64,000 nucleotides of DNA from Candidatus Aalborgicola defluviihabitans. GTDB taxonomy: Bacteria > Pseudomonadota > Gammaproteobacteria > Burkholderiales > Burkholderiaceae_C. Both the position numbers and the translations under genes were made by a program. This document shows, one piece after another, positions 34,515 through 43,879 of this stretch (its first letter is position 1; every line of letters begins with the position of its first letter). Under the pieces are notes generated by a model. It was not told where the DNA came from. It saw nothing but the letters and a program-made list of their open reading frames with translations, and did not search any database. The stretch is from assembly GCA_016705575.1 (NCBI GenBank), contig JADIXX010000001.1, positions 310,001-374,000 on the forward strand. Reading direction: 5' to 3'.

Positions 34515-36779
34515 CTGGATGAAGTAGAGGGAATTGTTCAAGGTCATCGCGATGGCCATGGATTCGTTTCACGCGATGACGGTGCCCCAGACATTTATTT
34601 GCCTCCAAACGAAATGCGGGCTGTTCTGCACAAGGATCGGGTCAAGGTCCGTATCGTGCGCAGCGACCGCAAGGGAAGGCCTGAAGGCCGAGTGGTTGAA
34701 ATACTGGAGCGTTCAAAACAGCCCATTATTGGTCGCCTGTTGCAAGAAAGTGGAGTCTGGTTGGTCGCACCGGAAGACAAGCGTTATGGGCAGGATGTCC
34801 TGATACCCAAGGGCGCCACCAGTGTGGCCAAGGCCGGTCAGGTGGTGGTAGTGGAACTGGTCGAACCGCCAGCCCTTTTTGGGCAGCCAGTGGGGCGTAT
34901 CAAGGAAGTTTTGGGTGAGGTGGACGACCCCGGGATGGAGATTGAAATCGCCGTGCGCAAATACAGTGTGCCGCACGAGTTTTCGCAAGCCTGCATCGCG
35001 TTGGCGCGTACCCTGCCCGACAAGGTTCTGCCACACGACAAGGTGGATCGGATTGATTTGACCGATGTCCCGCTGGTCACTATTGACGGCGAAGATGCGC
35101 GCGACTTTGACGATGCCGTGTACTGCGAACCGGCAACCAAGGGCCGCGGCAAGTCCGCAGCCAAGGGCTGGCGGTTGCTGGTGGCGATTGCCGATGTGAG
35201 CCACTATGTGGAGACGGGTTCTGCCATTGACGTGGACGCTTACGACCGTGCCACCAGTGTGTATTTTCCGCGCCGTGTGATCCCCATGTTGCCGGAGAAG
35301 CTGTCCAACGGTTTGTGCTCCCTCAATCCCGAAGTAGAGCGCCTGTGCATGGTGTGCGATATGTTCGTATCGGACGATGGGAGGGTCGAGGCCTACCAGT
35401 TTTACCCCGCAGTGATGTGGAGCCATGCCCGGTTTACCTATACCGAGGTGGCGGCGATCCTGGGCAACACCCGAGGCCCAGAGGCAATCAAACGCAAGGA
35501 TCGCGTGGGAGATTTGCTCAACTTGCATGGCGTGTACCAAGCGCTGATCAAGTCTCGCCAAAAGCGCGGAGCCGTGGACTTTGAGACTACCGAGACTCAA
35601 ATCATTTGTGACGAAAACGGACGTATCGAAAAAATTGCACCCCGTACGCGCAATGTGGCGCATCGCGTGATCGAGGAGGCGATGCTTGCGGCCAATGTCT
35701 GTAGCGCGGATTTCATCGCCCAGAGCAAGCATCCGGGACTTTTTCGGGTGCATGAAGGCCCCACGCCCGAAAAGAAAGAGATATTGCAGAACTATCTGAA
35801 ATCGACTGGACTGGGCATGAGCATCAGTGAAGACCCGTCCCCTGGGGAATTTCAGGCTATTGCTCTGGCAACCAAAGACCGCCCGGATGCCCAGCAAATC
35901 CATTCCATGTTGTTGCGCTCCATGCAGCAGGCCATTTATACACCGTCCAACAGCGGGCATTTTGGACTGGCTTACGAGGCGTACACCCATTTCACCAGTC
36001 CCATTCGGCGCTATCCCGATTTGCTGGTACATCGGGTTATCAAGGCAGTTTTGGCCAAGACCCGCTACCAGCTACCGGTGCTACCCACGCCCGGCGAGGC
36101 CCATGCAAAACTGGCTCGCAGGCTGGAAAAGAGTGGCGTGGCCCGCGCTGGACAACTCAAACAAGCCCCCAAGAAAACCAATGCTGAAGGCATGGCCTGG
36201 CTGGCGGCGGGTTTGCACTGCAGCGCGAATGAACGTCGCGCCGATGAAGCCAGCCGCGATGTGGAAGCTTGGCTTAAGTGCAAATACATGAAGGAGCACT
36301 TGGGCGAGGAATATGGTGGGGTGGTCACTGCGGCGACCAGCTTTGGCATATTTGTGACTTTGGATGAAATGTATGTGGAAGGACTGGTTCATATCACGGA
36401 GTTGGGAGGCGAGTACTTCCGTTTTGATGAAGCACGTCAGGAGTTGCGCGGTGAGAGAACCGGAACCCGATACGCAATTGGCACCCGAGTGCGCATCCAG
36501 GTGAGTCGCGTAGATTTGGATGGTCGAAAAATTGATTTCCGTCTGGTGCAGGATGGCGAAGGCTTGGTATCGCGCGCCATGGTAGATAAGGGAATGGGGC
36601 GTGATACCAAGGCGCGATCACCCAAGCCTGAACGCTCTGAACCGCAGGGAAAACACACGCGGTCGTTGTTACTGATGGGCGAGCCCATCAAGCGACTGGG
36701 AGGCAAATCTGCGAAGGCATCGAAGTTGGCTGATAAGCCTGCAGCTGCTTCCAAAAAGGCTCCCAGGAAGCGTCGTTGA
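34515..36779 (+). CDS. rnr: Ribonuclease R; start codon uncertain
   Basis: About 754 residues. A 3'-5' exoribonuclease of the RNB family, degrading structured RNA and acting in rRNA/tmRNA quality control. N-terminal cold-shock-like part (VEGIVQGHRDGHGF), the RNB catalytic core with IDGEDARDFDDAV, an S1 domain (GGVVTAATSFGIFVTLDEMYVEG) and a Lys/Arg-rich tail are present. The frame is open back through the antisense of tRNA-Leu, but between the tRNA and the first conserved residues there is no ATG, GTG or TTG in frame. Candidates are CTG 34515 (used here), ATT 34494, ATC 34485 or the TTG 34377 inside the tRNA. The next in-frame ATG, about 34615, would delete conserved residues. Convergent with nnr, three bases between the stops. 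Confidence 0.85.
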   Translation: MDEVEGIVQGHRDGHGFVSRDDGAPDIYLPPNEMRAVLHKDRVKVRIVRSDRKGRPEGRVVEILERSKQPIIGRLLQESGVWLVAPEDKRYGQDVLIPKGATSVAKAGQVVVVELVEPPALFGQPVGRIKEVLGEVDDPGMEIEIAVRKYSVPHEFSQACIALARTLPDKVLPHDKVDRIDLTDVPLVTIDGEDARDFDDAVYCEPATKGRGKSAAKGWRLLVAIADVSHYVETGSAIDVDAYDRATSVYFPRRVIPMLPEKLSNGLCSLNPEVERLCMVCDMFVSDDGRVEAYQFYPAVMWSHARFTYTEVAAILGNTRGPEAIKRKDRVGDLLNLHGVYQALIKSRQKRGAVDFETTETQIICDENGRIEKIAPRTRNVAHRVIEEAMLAANVCSADFIAQSKHPGLFRVHEGPTPEKKEILQNYLKSTGLGMSISEDPSPGEFQAIALATKDRPDAQQIHSMLLRSMQQAIYTPSNSGHFGLAYEAYTHFTSPIRRYPDLLVHRVIKAVLAKTRYQLPVLPTPGEAHAKLARRLEKSGVARAGQLKQAPKKTNAEGMAWLAAGLHCSANERRADEASRDVEAWLKCKYMKEHLGEEYGGVVTAATSFGIFVTLDEMYVEGLVHITELGGEYFRFDEARQELRGERTGTRYAIGTRVRIQVSRVDLDGRKIDFRLVQDGEGLVSRAMVDKGMGRDTKARSPKPERSEPQGKHTRSLLLMGEPIKRLGGKSAKASKLADKPAAASKKAPRKRR

Positions 36780-36782
36780 TCC

Positions 36783-38216
36783 CTACAACGCACGTGCCAA
36801 ACCCTGGGCAGTCAAAGTGCTTCTCTGGGGCCAGGTATCGGCAATTGCGCCGTGTCTATAAACCGATTCACATGTGCTGTGGAATATTTCACCACCTGCA
36901 GCAAGTCGCGCGCCAATCAAGCCGGCCAATACGTCACCGGTACCAGCGCTGGCCAGTCGAGCATTACCACTGGGATTGATGTGCGGCACGACACCTGGCG
37001 CTGCAATGATCGAGCCGGAACCTTTGAGCACGATGGTGCAGCCAAATCGGTCCGCCAGGGCCTGCGCTGCCGACAGCCGATTGGCTTGTACCGCATGCGT
37101 CTCTAGCTTGAGCAAATGAGCAGCTTCCAGCGGGTGGGGCGTGAGTACAGTGGCTCCAACTCTGCGGGCCCTCAGCCGGTCTTGTAGCGTCGTGTCTTGG
37201 GCGATGGCATTCAGCGCATCCGCATCCAGAACCAGCCGATCCGAATGGTCGAGGATATCCGCCAAATGTGAGGCGATGGCTTGACCACCGCCGCATCCAG
37301 CTACGACAGTCATGGACTTGTACGCCAATTCCGATAGAGGGCGAAACATGAGCTCAGTCTGGCCGATATCCAATGCCAAGGCGGCGCAATCCAACAGGCT
37401 GACATAGACCCGCCCGGCGCCACCGTGCAACGCGGCTCGTCCTGCCAGCAGTGCGGCACCGGTCATGCCTGGACTTCCACCAATAATCGTGACATCGCCG
37501 TAACTGCCTTTGTGCGTGTTGTGTGCGCGTGAAGGTGGAAGAAGAGGGCCTCCCAGTTGCGCATACGCGCTGGTTGGCTGCGCAATACCGAGGTCGTCAA
37601 ACCAGACGTCACCACTTGCTTCCCGGCCATCGGCTGTGAACAGGCCTGGCTTGAGTGTCAACAGACTGAGTGTGACGTCAGCATTTATGCAGAGACTTCC
37701 ACCAGAACCGGTATCCGCATCAAGACCGGAAGGTACATCGATGGCAAGTACCGGTGCTGGGCAGTAGTTGATATGTTGTATCCAGGCGCTGCAGGTTGCG
37801 TCAAACGGCCGGATTCGACCGATACCGAAAAGGGCGTCAATGCACAGATCGTATTGATTAGGCATGGAGTCTGAAAAACACACGCCCGCTTCGAGGGCAC
37901 CTTTTCGGGCGGCATCTGCATCTTTAGGCAGGTGCATGGTGTTACCCAGGCTTGTCACGACCGGGCACTTGCCCCAGAGACGCAGGTGGCGCGCTGCTTC
38001 ATATCCATCGCCCCCGTTGTTTCCAGGGCCACAGGGTATCCAGATCACGTTAGCATGGGGAGCAATTGCCATGGCAAGTCGTGCCACCGCAAGGCCAGCT
38101 CTTTGCATCAAACTGTGGGGGCGCAGAACCAGACTGGCAGACTGCTCCAATAGCCGAGTTGTGGCATTGTCGAATAGAAGGCGAGCGACACTTTGGTGGG
38201 AGCTGTGTCGGCTCAA
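36783..38216 (-). CDS. nnr: Bifunctional NAD(P)H-hydrate epimerase/dehydratase
   Basis: About 477 residues. It repairs hydrated NAD(P)H: the N-terminal YjeF_N epimerase (CGPGNNGGDGYEAARHL) interconverts R and S forms, and the C-terminal ADP/ATP-dependent dehydratase (TPHPLEAAHLL, AGTGDVLAGLIGARLA) restores NAD(P)H. The TTG at 38216 was chosen because an ATG at 38288 would overlap the upstream MBL-fold gene by 65 bases and add residues not seen in relatives. The stop is three bases from the rnr stop. Confidence 0.9.
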   Translation of the reverse strand: MSRHSSHQSVARLLFDNATTRLLEQSASLVLRPHSLMQRAGLAVARLAMAIAPHANVIWIPCGPGNNGGDGYEAARHLRLWGKCPVVTSLGNTMHLPKDADAARKGALEAGVCFSDSMPNQYDLCIDALFGIGRIRPFDATCSAWIQHINYCPAPVLAIDVPSGLDADTGSGGSLCINADVTLSLLTLKPGLFTADGREASGDVWFDDLGIAQPTSAYAQLGGPLLPPSRAHNTHKGSYGDVTIIGGSPGMTGAALLAGRAALHGGAGRVYVSLLDCAALALDIGQTELMFRPLSELAYKSMTVVAGCGGGQAIASHLADILDHSDRLVLDADALNAIAQDTTLQDRLRARRVGATVLTPHPLEAAHLLKLETHAVQANRLSAAQALADRFGCTIVLKGSGSIIAAPGVVPHINPSGNARLASAGTGDVLAGLIGARLAAGGEIFHSTCESVYRHGAIADTWPQRSTLTAQGLARAL

Positions 38217-38223
38217 AATGCGT

Positions 38224-38930
38224 TCAGTACTCGTAGCAGTCTCCCTCGCGAGCCAGCGGGATATCCATTCTTTGGATAACACCAGCATTGCTCAACAGCG
38301 CTTCATCAAATGCGGCTTCCAGGGCGTCGTCGCTGCCGATACAATCATATTCTGCATCGGTGTACGAACAATCGGCAATGAATACGCCCATAACCTGGAC
38401 CACTTCATGGATTATGGTGGTCTTGTCGTTCCCGGGCTCAAAAATGTTGTACGGAGGCTCGTGATCTCCCGCGAACAAGACCGATTTGCCTTTGCAGTAA
38501 CCAAAATCAATGACGGGGTGGTTGAGTATGTAAGGTGTTACGGTTGCCGATCCGATTTGAACTGATTTTGCAGGAATCGGGATTACATATTCAATCCGAG
38601 CCTGCATCTCGGCATCGCGGGCCGGAAAGTAACGGTACTGGAGTTGTGTAGCTGAGACTAGGTCAATGCTTTGGCTAGAAACCGAATCAAAGCAACTCTG
38701 AATATGATTCCAGTGGGCATCCGCAATTTGGGCGTTGGCGGTAATCGGAAGCTCTGCAATCAGTATTTGAGATAGCGGTAATATGCTGGTACCGGCTTCA
38801 AGAATAGTCAACTGATTAATGTCAGTGCGAATCTCCATACAGGTCGTGTTACCGCCGTAACGCATCGTTTTGGGGCTTGGCGAGGCGATTGATTCGCGCA
38901 CCTCCCCAAAAAAATGACCTTCACCTTCAT
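38224..38930 (-). pseudogene. Metallo-beta-lactamase-fold protein, frameshifted and with altered metal motif
   Basis: ATG at 38930 (AGGGAT upstream) starts MKVKVIFLG. After a seven-T run the frame must shift to continue VRESIASPSPKTMRYGGNTTC, the N-terminal pattern of phosphoribosyl cyclic phosphodiesterase-like MBL proteins. The rest is open to 38224: EIRTDINQLTILEAGTS, NHPVIDFGY, FAGDHEPPYN. The motif that should be HxHxDH reads D-A-H-W-N-H, so two metal ligands are replaced. An eighth (or only five) T would restore the frame. It may be a decayed gene, a slippage-controlled gene or a sequencing artefact. It lies between nnr and rpsB. Confidence 0.7.
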
Positions 38931-38974
38931 GGTGATCCCTTTATGTGCAGACAACCGGGCAACTTGAGTTGGCA

Positions 38975-38983
38975 TGTTATACT
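38975..38983 (+). promoter_or_regulatory. Extended -10 promoter element of rpsB
   Basis: TGT-TATACT matches an extended -10 element and leaves a leader of about 140 bases before rpsB, in line with the long S2-binding leaders known for this operon. The -35 match is poor. Confidence 0.45.
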
Positions 38984-39125
38984 CGAAAGGCTTTGCTGAT
39001 GGTGCGACTTGTTCTGTTGGCAACGCAATCGCAAATCCGCCCCGTCAAGGTGTTGATCATCCAGTATTTATATTCTGGGTGCCAATAAGGGGGCTGGATT
39101 TTAGACCTAACCTTTGGAGTAATTT

Positions 39126-39878
39126 ATGGCTGTAACAATGCGCGAAATGCTGGAAGCCGGCGTCCATTTTGGACACCAAACCCGCTTCTGGAACCCCAAG
39201 ATGGCCCCGTTTATTTTTGGTCATCGCAACAAGATTCACATCATCAACCTGGAAAAATCGCTGCCGATGTTCCAGGATGCTGCCAAGTTTGTTCGCCAGT
39301 TGTCGGCCAAGCGCGGCACCATATTGATGGTGGGTACCAAGCGCCAGGCGCGCGATATCGTTTCCGCTGAGGCCCAGCGGGCTGGTGTTCCTTTTGTGGA
39401 TCAGCGCTGGCTGGGTGGCATGTTGACCAATTTTAAGACCGTCAAGACCTCAATCAAGCGGCTGAAAGACATGAAGACGCAACAAGAGGCCGGCCTCGAC
39501 AGCATGAGCAAGAAAGAGCAACTGATGTTTGCTCGCGAAATGGAAAAGCTGGAAAAAGACATTGGTGGCATTCAAGATATGACTGCGTTGCCCGATGCTA
39601 TTTTTGTAATTGATGTGGGATACCACAAGATTGCCATTTCCGAGGCCAAGAAGCTGGGCATCCCTCTGATCGGTGTTGTGGATTCCAATCACTCACCCGA
39701 AGGGATCGACTATGTGATCCCTGGTAACGACGACTCTTCCAAAGCTGTGATGCTGTATGCGCGCGGCATTGCGGATGCGATTCTCGAAGGACGTGCTAAC
39801 GCCATGGACGACGTGGTCAAGGCAGTTTCAGCCGAGAGTGGCGACGAGTTCGTTGAGGTGAGCGAAGCTTCTGCCTGA
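39126..39878 (+). CDS. rpsB: 30S ribosomal protein S2
   Basis: A 250-residue S2 protein that completes the 30S body near S1. The N-terminus MREMLEAGVHFGHQTRFWNPKM and the central IPLIGVVDSNHSPEGIDYVIPGNDDS are diagnostic. Length is normal. It is first in the rpsB-tsf-pyrH-frr cluster; a terminator or attenuator separates it from tsf. Confidence 0.98.
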   Translation: MAVTMREMLEAGVHFGHQTRFWNPKMAPFIFGHRNKIHIINLEKSLPMFQDAAKFVRQLSAKRGTILMVGTKRQARDIVSAEAQRAGVPFVDQRWLGGMLTNFKTVKTSIKRLKDMKTQQEAGLDSMSKKEQLMFAREMEKLEKDIGGIQDMTALPDAIFVIDVGYHKIAISEAKKLGIPLIGVVDSNHSPEGIDYVIPGNDDSSKAVMLYARGIADAILEGRANAMDDVVKAVSAESGDEFVEVSEASA

Positions 39879-39893
39879 AGCCTCTGCCGCCCG

Positions 39894-39923
39894 AAAAAGG
39901 GGGCTTCTTGGCCCCTTTTTTTT
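39894..39923 (+). terminator. Intrinsic terminator or attenuator between rpsB and tsf
   Basis: AAGGGG-GCTTCTTGG-CCCCTT is followed by eight T. Partial termination here would give more S2 than EF-Ts mRNA. Confidence 0.8.
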
Positions 39924-39963
39924 AGCCTTTATTAAACTATTGAATTGATTACGGAGAAACGAT

Positions 39964-40887
39964 ATGGCTGCAATTACCGCAAGCATGGTTGCTGAACTGC
40001 GTGGAAAAACCGATGCGCCCATGATGGAGTGCAAAAAGGCCCTGACGGAGGCCGAAGGCGATATGGCCAAGGCAGAAGAGCTGCTGCGCGTGAAGTTAGG
40101 TAGCAAAGCAGGCAAGGCGGCTGCGCGTATTACGGCTGAAGGGGTAGTTGTAAGTAGTATAGAAGGCACAGTTGGTGCTTTGTTGGAAGTCAACTGCGAA
40201 ACCGACTTTGTAACCAAAAATGACAGCTTCCTGGCATTGGCCAACGCGGCGGCTGCATTGATTGCAAAGCACAATCCTGCCGATGTGGCTGCACTCGGTG
40301 CATTGACCTACAGCCAAGACGGTTTTGGTCCTACACTGGAAGATGTACGCAAGGGTTTGATTGGCAAGATTGGCGAGAACATGACTTTCCGCCGTTTCAA
40401 GCGTTTTGCTACCGGTGCGCAACTGGCTTCTTATCTGCACGGCACCCGCATTGGCGTGGTTGTCGAATTTGAAGGTGATGCAGTTGCGGCCAAGGATGTG
40501 GCCATGCACGTTGCGGCGATGAAGCCCGTCGCCCTGACCAGCAACGATGTGCCCGCTGAACTAGTAGAGCGTGAGCGCTCAGTTGCAGCCGCCAAGGCTG
40601 CTGAAGATGCAGCCGTTGCAACCGCTGCTGGCAAGCCTGTGCAGTCCGCTGAAATTGTTGCCAAGCGCATCGACGGTGGTGTGCAAAAGTACCTGAAAGA
40701 GGTTTCGTTGTTCAACCAACCGTTTGTCAAGAACGACAAGCAAACCGTCGAGCAAATGCTCAAGGTCGGAGGCACCACCGTGAAGGCGTTTACGCTCTAT
40801 GTGGTCGGCGAAGGCATTGAGAAGAAGGTTGACGATTTCGCCGCGGAAGTGGCGGCACAGGTTGCCGCGGCCAAGCAAGCGGCCTGA
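39964..40887 (+). CDS. tsf: Translation elongation factor Ts
   Basis: A 307-residue nucleotide-exchange factor for EF-Tu. The N-terminal UBA-like part (ITASMVAELRGKTDAPMMECKKALTEAEGDM) and the core domain motif EVNCETDFV are characteristic. ATG follows GGAG. Normal length for betaproteobacteria. Confidence 0.98.
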   Translation: MAAITASMVAELRGKTDAPMMECKKALTEAEGDMAKAEELLRVKLGSKAGKAAARITAEGVVVSSIEGTVGALLEVNCETDFVTKNDSFLALANAAAALIAKHNPADVAALGALTYSQDGFGPTLEDVRKGLIGKIGENMTFRRFKRFATGAQLASYLHGTRIGVVVEFEGDAVAAKDVAMHVAAMKPVALTSNDVPAELVERERSVAAAKAAEDAAVATAAGKPVQSAEIVAKRIDGGVQKYLKEVSLFNQPFVKNDKQTVEQMLKVGGTTVKAFTLYVVGEGIEKKVDDFAAEVAAQVAAAKQAA

Positions 40888-40901
40888 TCAACAGGCCTTT
40901 T
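40881..40901 (+). terminator. Hairpin at the end of tsf
   Basis: GGCCTG-ATCAA-CAGGCC with TTTT; the stem spans the tsf stop codon. Probably a partial terminator before pyrH. Confidence 0.55.
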
Positions 40902-40931
40902 CCCGCCGTACGCGTATTACCGGAGTTACCC

Positions 40932-41654
40932 ATGAGCCCAGAAGTCCCTGCATACAAACGCATTTTGCTGAAGTTGTCAGGGGAGGCTTTGATGGGTGAC
41001 GACCAGTTTGGCATCAACCGCGACACCATCGTCCGTATGGTCGATGAAATTGCGGATGTGACGCGACTGGGTGTCGAGGTGGCCGTTGTCATTGGCGGTG
41101 GAAATATCTTCCGTGGAGTTGCAGGTGGATCTGTAGGCATGGACCGCGCCACTGCTGATTACATGGGCATGTTGGCAACGGTGATGAATGCCTTGGCACT
41201 GGGCGATACGATGAATAAGGCCGGGCTGGTTGCGCGTGTTATGTCAGCGATCGGTATTGAGCAGGTGGTTGAGCCCTACGTCCGGCCGAAAGCCTTGCAA
41301 TACCTGGAAGAGGGTAAGGTAGTTATCTTTGCGGCAGGTACTGGTAACCCGTTCTTCACTACTGATACTGCTGCTGCGTTGCGTGGTGCAGAAATTGGTG
41401 CAGAAATTGTGCTCAAGGCGACCAAGGTGGATGGTGTTTATTCGGCAGACCCCAAGAAAGACGCCAGTGCCACCCGCTACTCCAATATAACTTTCAATGA
41501 AGCCATGTCGCAGAATCTGGGAATCATGGATGCAGCAGCGTTTGCACTGTGCCGTGACCAGAAACTTCCCATCAAAGTGTTTTCCATATTCAAGCATGGA
41601 GCGCTCAAACGGGTGGTGATGGGTGAAGATGAAGGCACGCTGGTACACGTGTAA
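40932..41654 (+). CDS. pyrH: Uridylate kinase
   Basis: A 240-residue bacterial UMP kinase of the amino-acid-kinase fold, hexameric and GTP-activated, phosphorylating UMP to UDP. KRILLKLSGEALMG (8-21), VVIGGGNIFRG and the ATP-site GTGNPFFTTDTAAALRG are intact. Located, as in nearly all bacteria, between tsf and frr. Confidence 0.98.
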   Translation: MSPEVPAYKRILLKLSGEALMGDDQFGINRDTIVRMVDEIADVTRLGVEVAVVIGGGNIFRGVAGGSVGMDRATADYMGMLATVMNALALGDTMNKAGLVARVMSAIGIEQVVEPYVRPKALQYLEEGKVVIFAAGTGNPFFTTDTAAALRGAEIGAEIVLKATKVDGVYSADPKKDASATRYSNITFNEAMSQNLGIMDAAAFALCRDQKLPIKVFSIFKHGALKRVVMGEDEGTLVHV

Positions 41655-41702
41655 GTGGTGCGACGGAGCGTGGTAATAGATTTGATGAGCGGAGTATGAA
41701 CT

Positions 41703-42263
41703 ATGGCAATTGATGAAATAAAGAAGACACTGGACGTAAAAATGGACCAGTCCATCGCCGCTTTCAAGCACAACCTGACAAAGATTCGCACAGGACGCGC
41801 CAACCCCGCATTGCTCGATACCGTGCATGTAGACTATTACGGCGCCATGTTGCCACTCAGCCAGGTTGCCAACCTTTCCTTGCTGGATGCCCGTACCATC
41901 AGCGTTCAGCCCTGGGAAAAGGGTATGGGTGCCAAGATTGAAAAGGCCATCCGCGACAGCGATTTGGGTCTGAATCCCTCCAGCATGGGCGATTTGATCC
42001 GTGTTCCCATGCCCATCATGACTGAAGAACGTCGCCGTGAGCTCAGCAAGGTGGTACGCGGAGAAGGTGAAAATGCCAAAATTTCTGTGCGCAGTTTGCG
42101 CCGTGATGCCAATGAAGCCGTCAAGAAATTGGTAAAGGAAAAGTTGGCATCCGAAGACGACCAAAAACGTTCCGAGGCCGAAATCCAGAAGGCGACGGAT
42201 CGCCATATCACCGAAGTGGATAGGTTGGTTGCCGCCAAAGAGCAGGACATCATGGCGGTTTAA
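41703..42263 (+). CDS. frr: Ribosome recycling factor
   Basis: A 186-residue RRF that, with EF-G, splits post-termination ribosomes. Signatures are KIRTGRANPALLD (about 26-38), the PxP-hinge region and EERRRELSKVVRGEGENAKISVR. GGAG lies upstream of the ATG. Confidence 0.98.
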   Translation: MAIDEIKKTLDVKMDQSIAAFKHNLTKIRTGRANPALLDTVHVDYYGAMLPLSQVANLSLLDARTISVQPWEKGMGAKIEKAIRDSDLGLNPSSMGDLIRVPMPIMTEERRRELSKVVRGEGENAKISVRSLRRDANEAVKKLVKEKLASEDDQKRSEAEIQKATDRHITEVDRLVAAKEQDIMAV

Positions 42264-42273
42264 TTGCCGCCCA

Positions 42274-43023
42274 ATGCAAGAACAGTGCTCCCCAATGGCT
42301 GAACAGGTTAGCGTGCCACGCCATATTGCCATTGTGATGGATGGAAATGGCCGGTGGGCCTCCAAACGTTTCCTGCCTCGAGTCGCGGGTCACAAACAGG
42401 GTGTGGATGCCCTTAAGCGCATTGTCAGCGCCTGCCCTGACCGCAATATCAAAATCCTGACCGTTTTTGCTTTTTCTTCAGAAAATTGGAATCGCCCTGC
42501 GGAAGAGGTTTCAGGATTGATGGACATTTTGGCGCTGGCCTTGTCACGGGAAGTGCCCAAATTGATGCGTGACGGTGTTCGTATCCATTTTGTGGGAGCC
42601 AGAGACAATCTATCCGCCCGTGTAAAAAAAGGACTGGAAGAAGCGGAAGCCGCAACTGCGGATAATTCCATTCTGACCCTCAATGTGTGCTTCAACTATG
42701 GTGGACGTTGGGACATTGCAGCGGCTGCTGCGCGCCTTGCGGCCGAGGGCACGTCTATCACTGAAGCGAGTCTCTCCGCTGCACTGGCGTTAGCACATTG
42801 CGCAGATCCCGATTTGATCATTCGAACAGGCAACGAAAAGCGGTTGAGCAATTTTCTGCTTTGGCAGGCGGCCTATTCCGAGTTGTATTTCAGCAAGTTG
42901 CTGTGGCCGGACTTTGACGAGGCTGCATTGGATGCAGCATTGTTGGAATACGCTTCTCGTGAACGACGCTTCGGTAAGACCTCGAATCAGGTCGTTAGCG
43001 TATCTGCAGCCCCCTTGCCCTGA
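42274..43023 (+). CDS. uppS: Undecaprenyl diphosphate synthase
   Basis: About 249 residues. A cis-prenyltransferase that makes the C55 carrier lipid for peptidoglycan and LPS. HIAIVMDGNGRWA holds the catalytic Asp, FAFSSENW and the C-terminal RTGNEKRLSNFLLWQAAYSE are the other conserved regions. ATG 42274 was chosen, 10 bases after frr; ATG 42295 is an alternative start. Confidence 0.96.
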   Translation: MQEQCSPMAEQVSVPRHIAIVMDGNGRWASKRFLPRVAGHKQGVDALKRIVSACPDRNIKILTVFAFSSENWNRPAEEVSGLMDILALALSREVPKLMRDGVRIHFVGARDNLSARVKKGLEEAEAATADNSILTLNVCFNYGGRWDIAAAAARLAAEGTSITEASLSAALALAHCADPDLIIRTGNEKRLSNFLLWQAAYSELYFSKLLWPDFDEAALDAALLEYASRERRFGKTSNQVVSVSAAPLP

Positions 43024-43033
43024 AGGACTCACT

Positions 43034-43879
43034 ATGCTCAAGCAACGAATCATTACGGCATTGTTGCTGTTGGCTGTGCTGCTACCTGCTGTTTTTTACC
43101 CCGTGCCAGAGGTGTTCGCGCTGGTTGCCCTCATTTTGATAGGTGCAGCAGCTTGGGAGTGGGCACGCATGAACCAGTGCGGGCAGGCATCTTCACTGGT
43201 TACTGGTGGTGTGTGCGTATTTATGTGTGCTGCGTCATGGCTGGGGGGTGGGCTGTACGCCCCGCTCAAGATACTGTGGATTTTTGCCGGCAGTGCTTGG
43301 GTGGTGTTGGGTGCATGGCTGCTTTACCGTGGTGTTGCAGTATGGACCCATGTTCCTCGGGTCGTGCGTTTGGTGGGTGGAATTTTTGCACTCTGGGTGG
43401 CTTGGATCGCTGTGGTACAGGCGCGGATCATGGGCATCAATTTTTTGTTTTCTGTGTTGGTATTGGTCTGGGTTGCTGACATTTTTGCCTATTTCGCCGG
43501 CAGGGCCTTGGGCGGGCGTTTCTTTACACGCAAGCTCGCCCCCACCATCAGTCCTGGCAAAACCTGGGAAGGTGCAATCGGCGGCATGGCTGGCGTCGTT
43601 GCCTGCGCATTTCTGTGGCGGTACCTAGACAGCGCCTACGCAGTTGATGTGGCGAGCCTGTATACCCGCTTGGGGGACAACCACATCACCTTCATGGTGT
43701 TGGCATCGTTGTTTCTGGCAACCATGAGTGTGGTGGGTGATCTGGTGGAGTCGCTGTTTAAGCGCAGTGCGGGTGTTAAGGACAGCAGCGGTCTGCTGCC
43801 TGGACATGGTGGCGTGTTGGACCGTGTTGACGCGCTATTGCCCATACTGCCACTGGCCATGATGCTGGGTACGCTATGA
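43034..43879 (+). CDS. cdsA: Phosphatidate cytidylyltransferase
   Basis: A 281-residue multi-spanning enzyme that makes CDP-diacylglycerol from CTP and phosphatidate. The C-terminal signature KRSAGVKDSSGLLPGHGGVLDRVD (about 242-265) is complete and about eight membrane helices are visible. The ATG at 43034 follows AAGGA, ten bases after uppS. Its last codon overlaps dxr (ATGA). Confidence 0.96.
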   Translation: MLKQRIITALLLLAVLLPAVFYPVPEVFALVALILIGAAAWEWARMNQCGQASSLVTGGVCVFMCAASWLGGGLYAPLKILWIFAGSAWVVLGAWLLYRGVAVWTHVPRVVRLVGGIFALWVAWIAVVQARIMGINFLFSVLVLVWVADIFAYFAGRALGGRFFTRKLAPTISPGKTWEGAIGGMAGVVACAFLWRYLDSAYAVDVASLYTRLGDNHITFMVLASLFLATMSVVGDLVESLFKRSAGVKDSSGLLPGHGGVLDRVDALLPILPLAMMLGTL

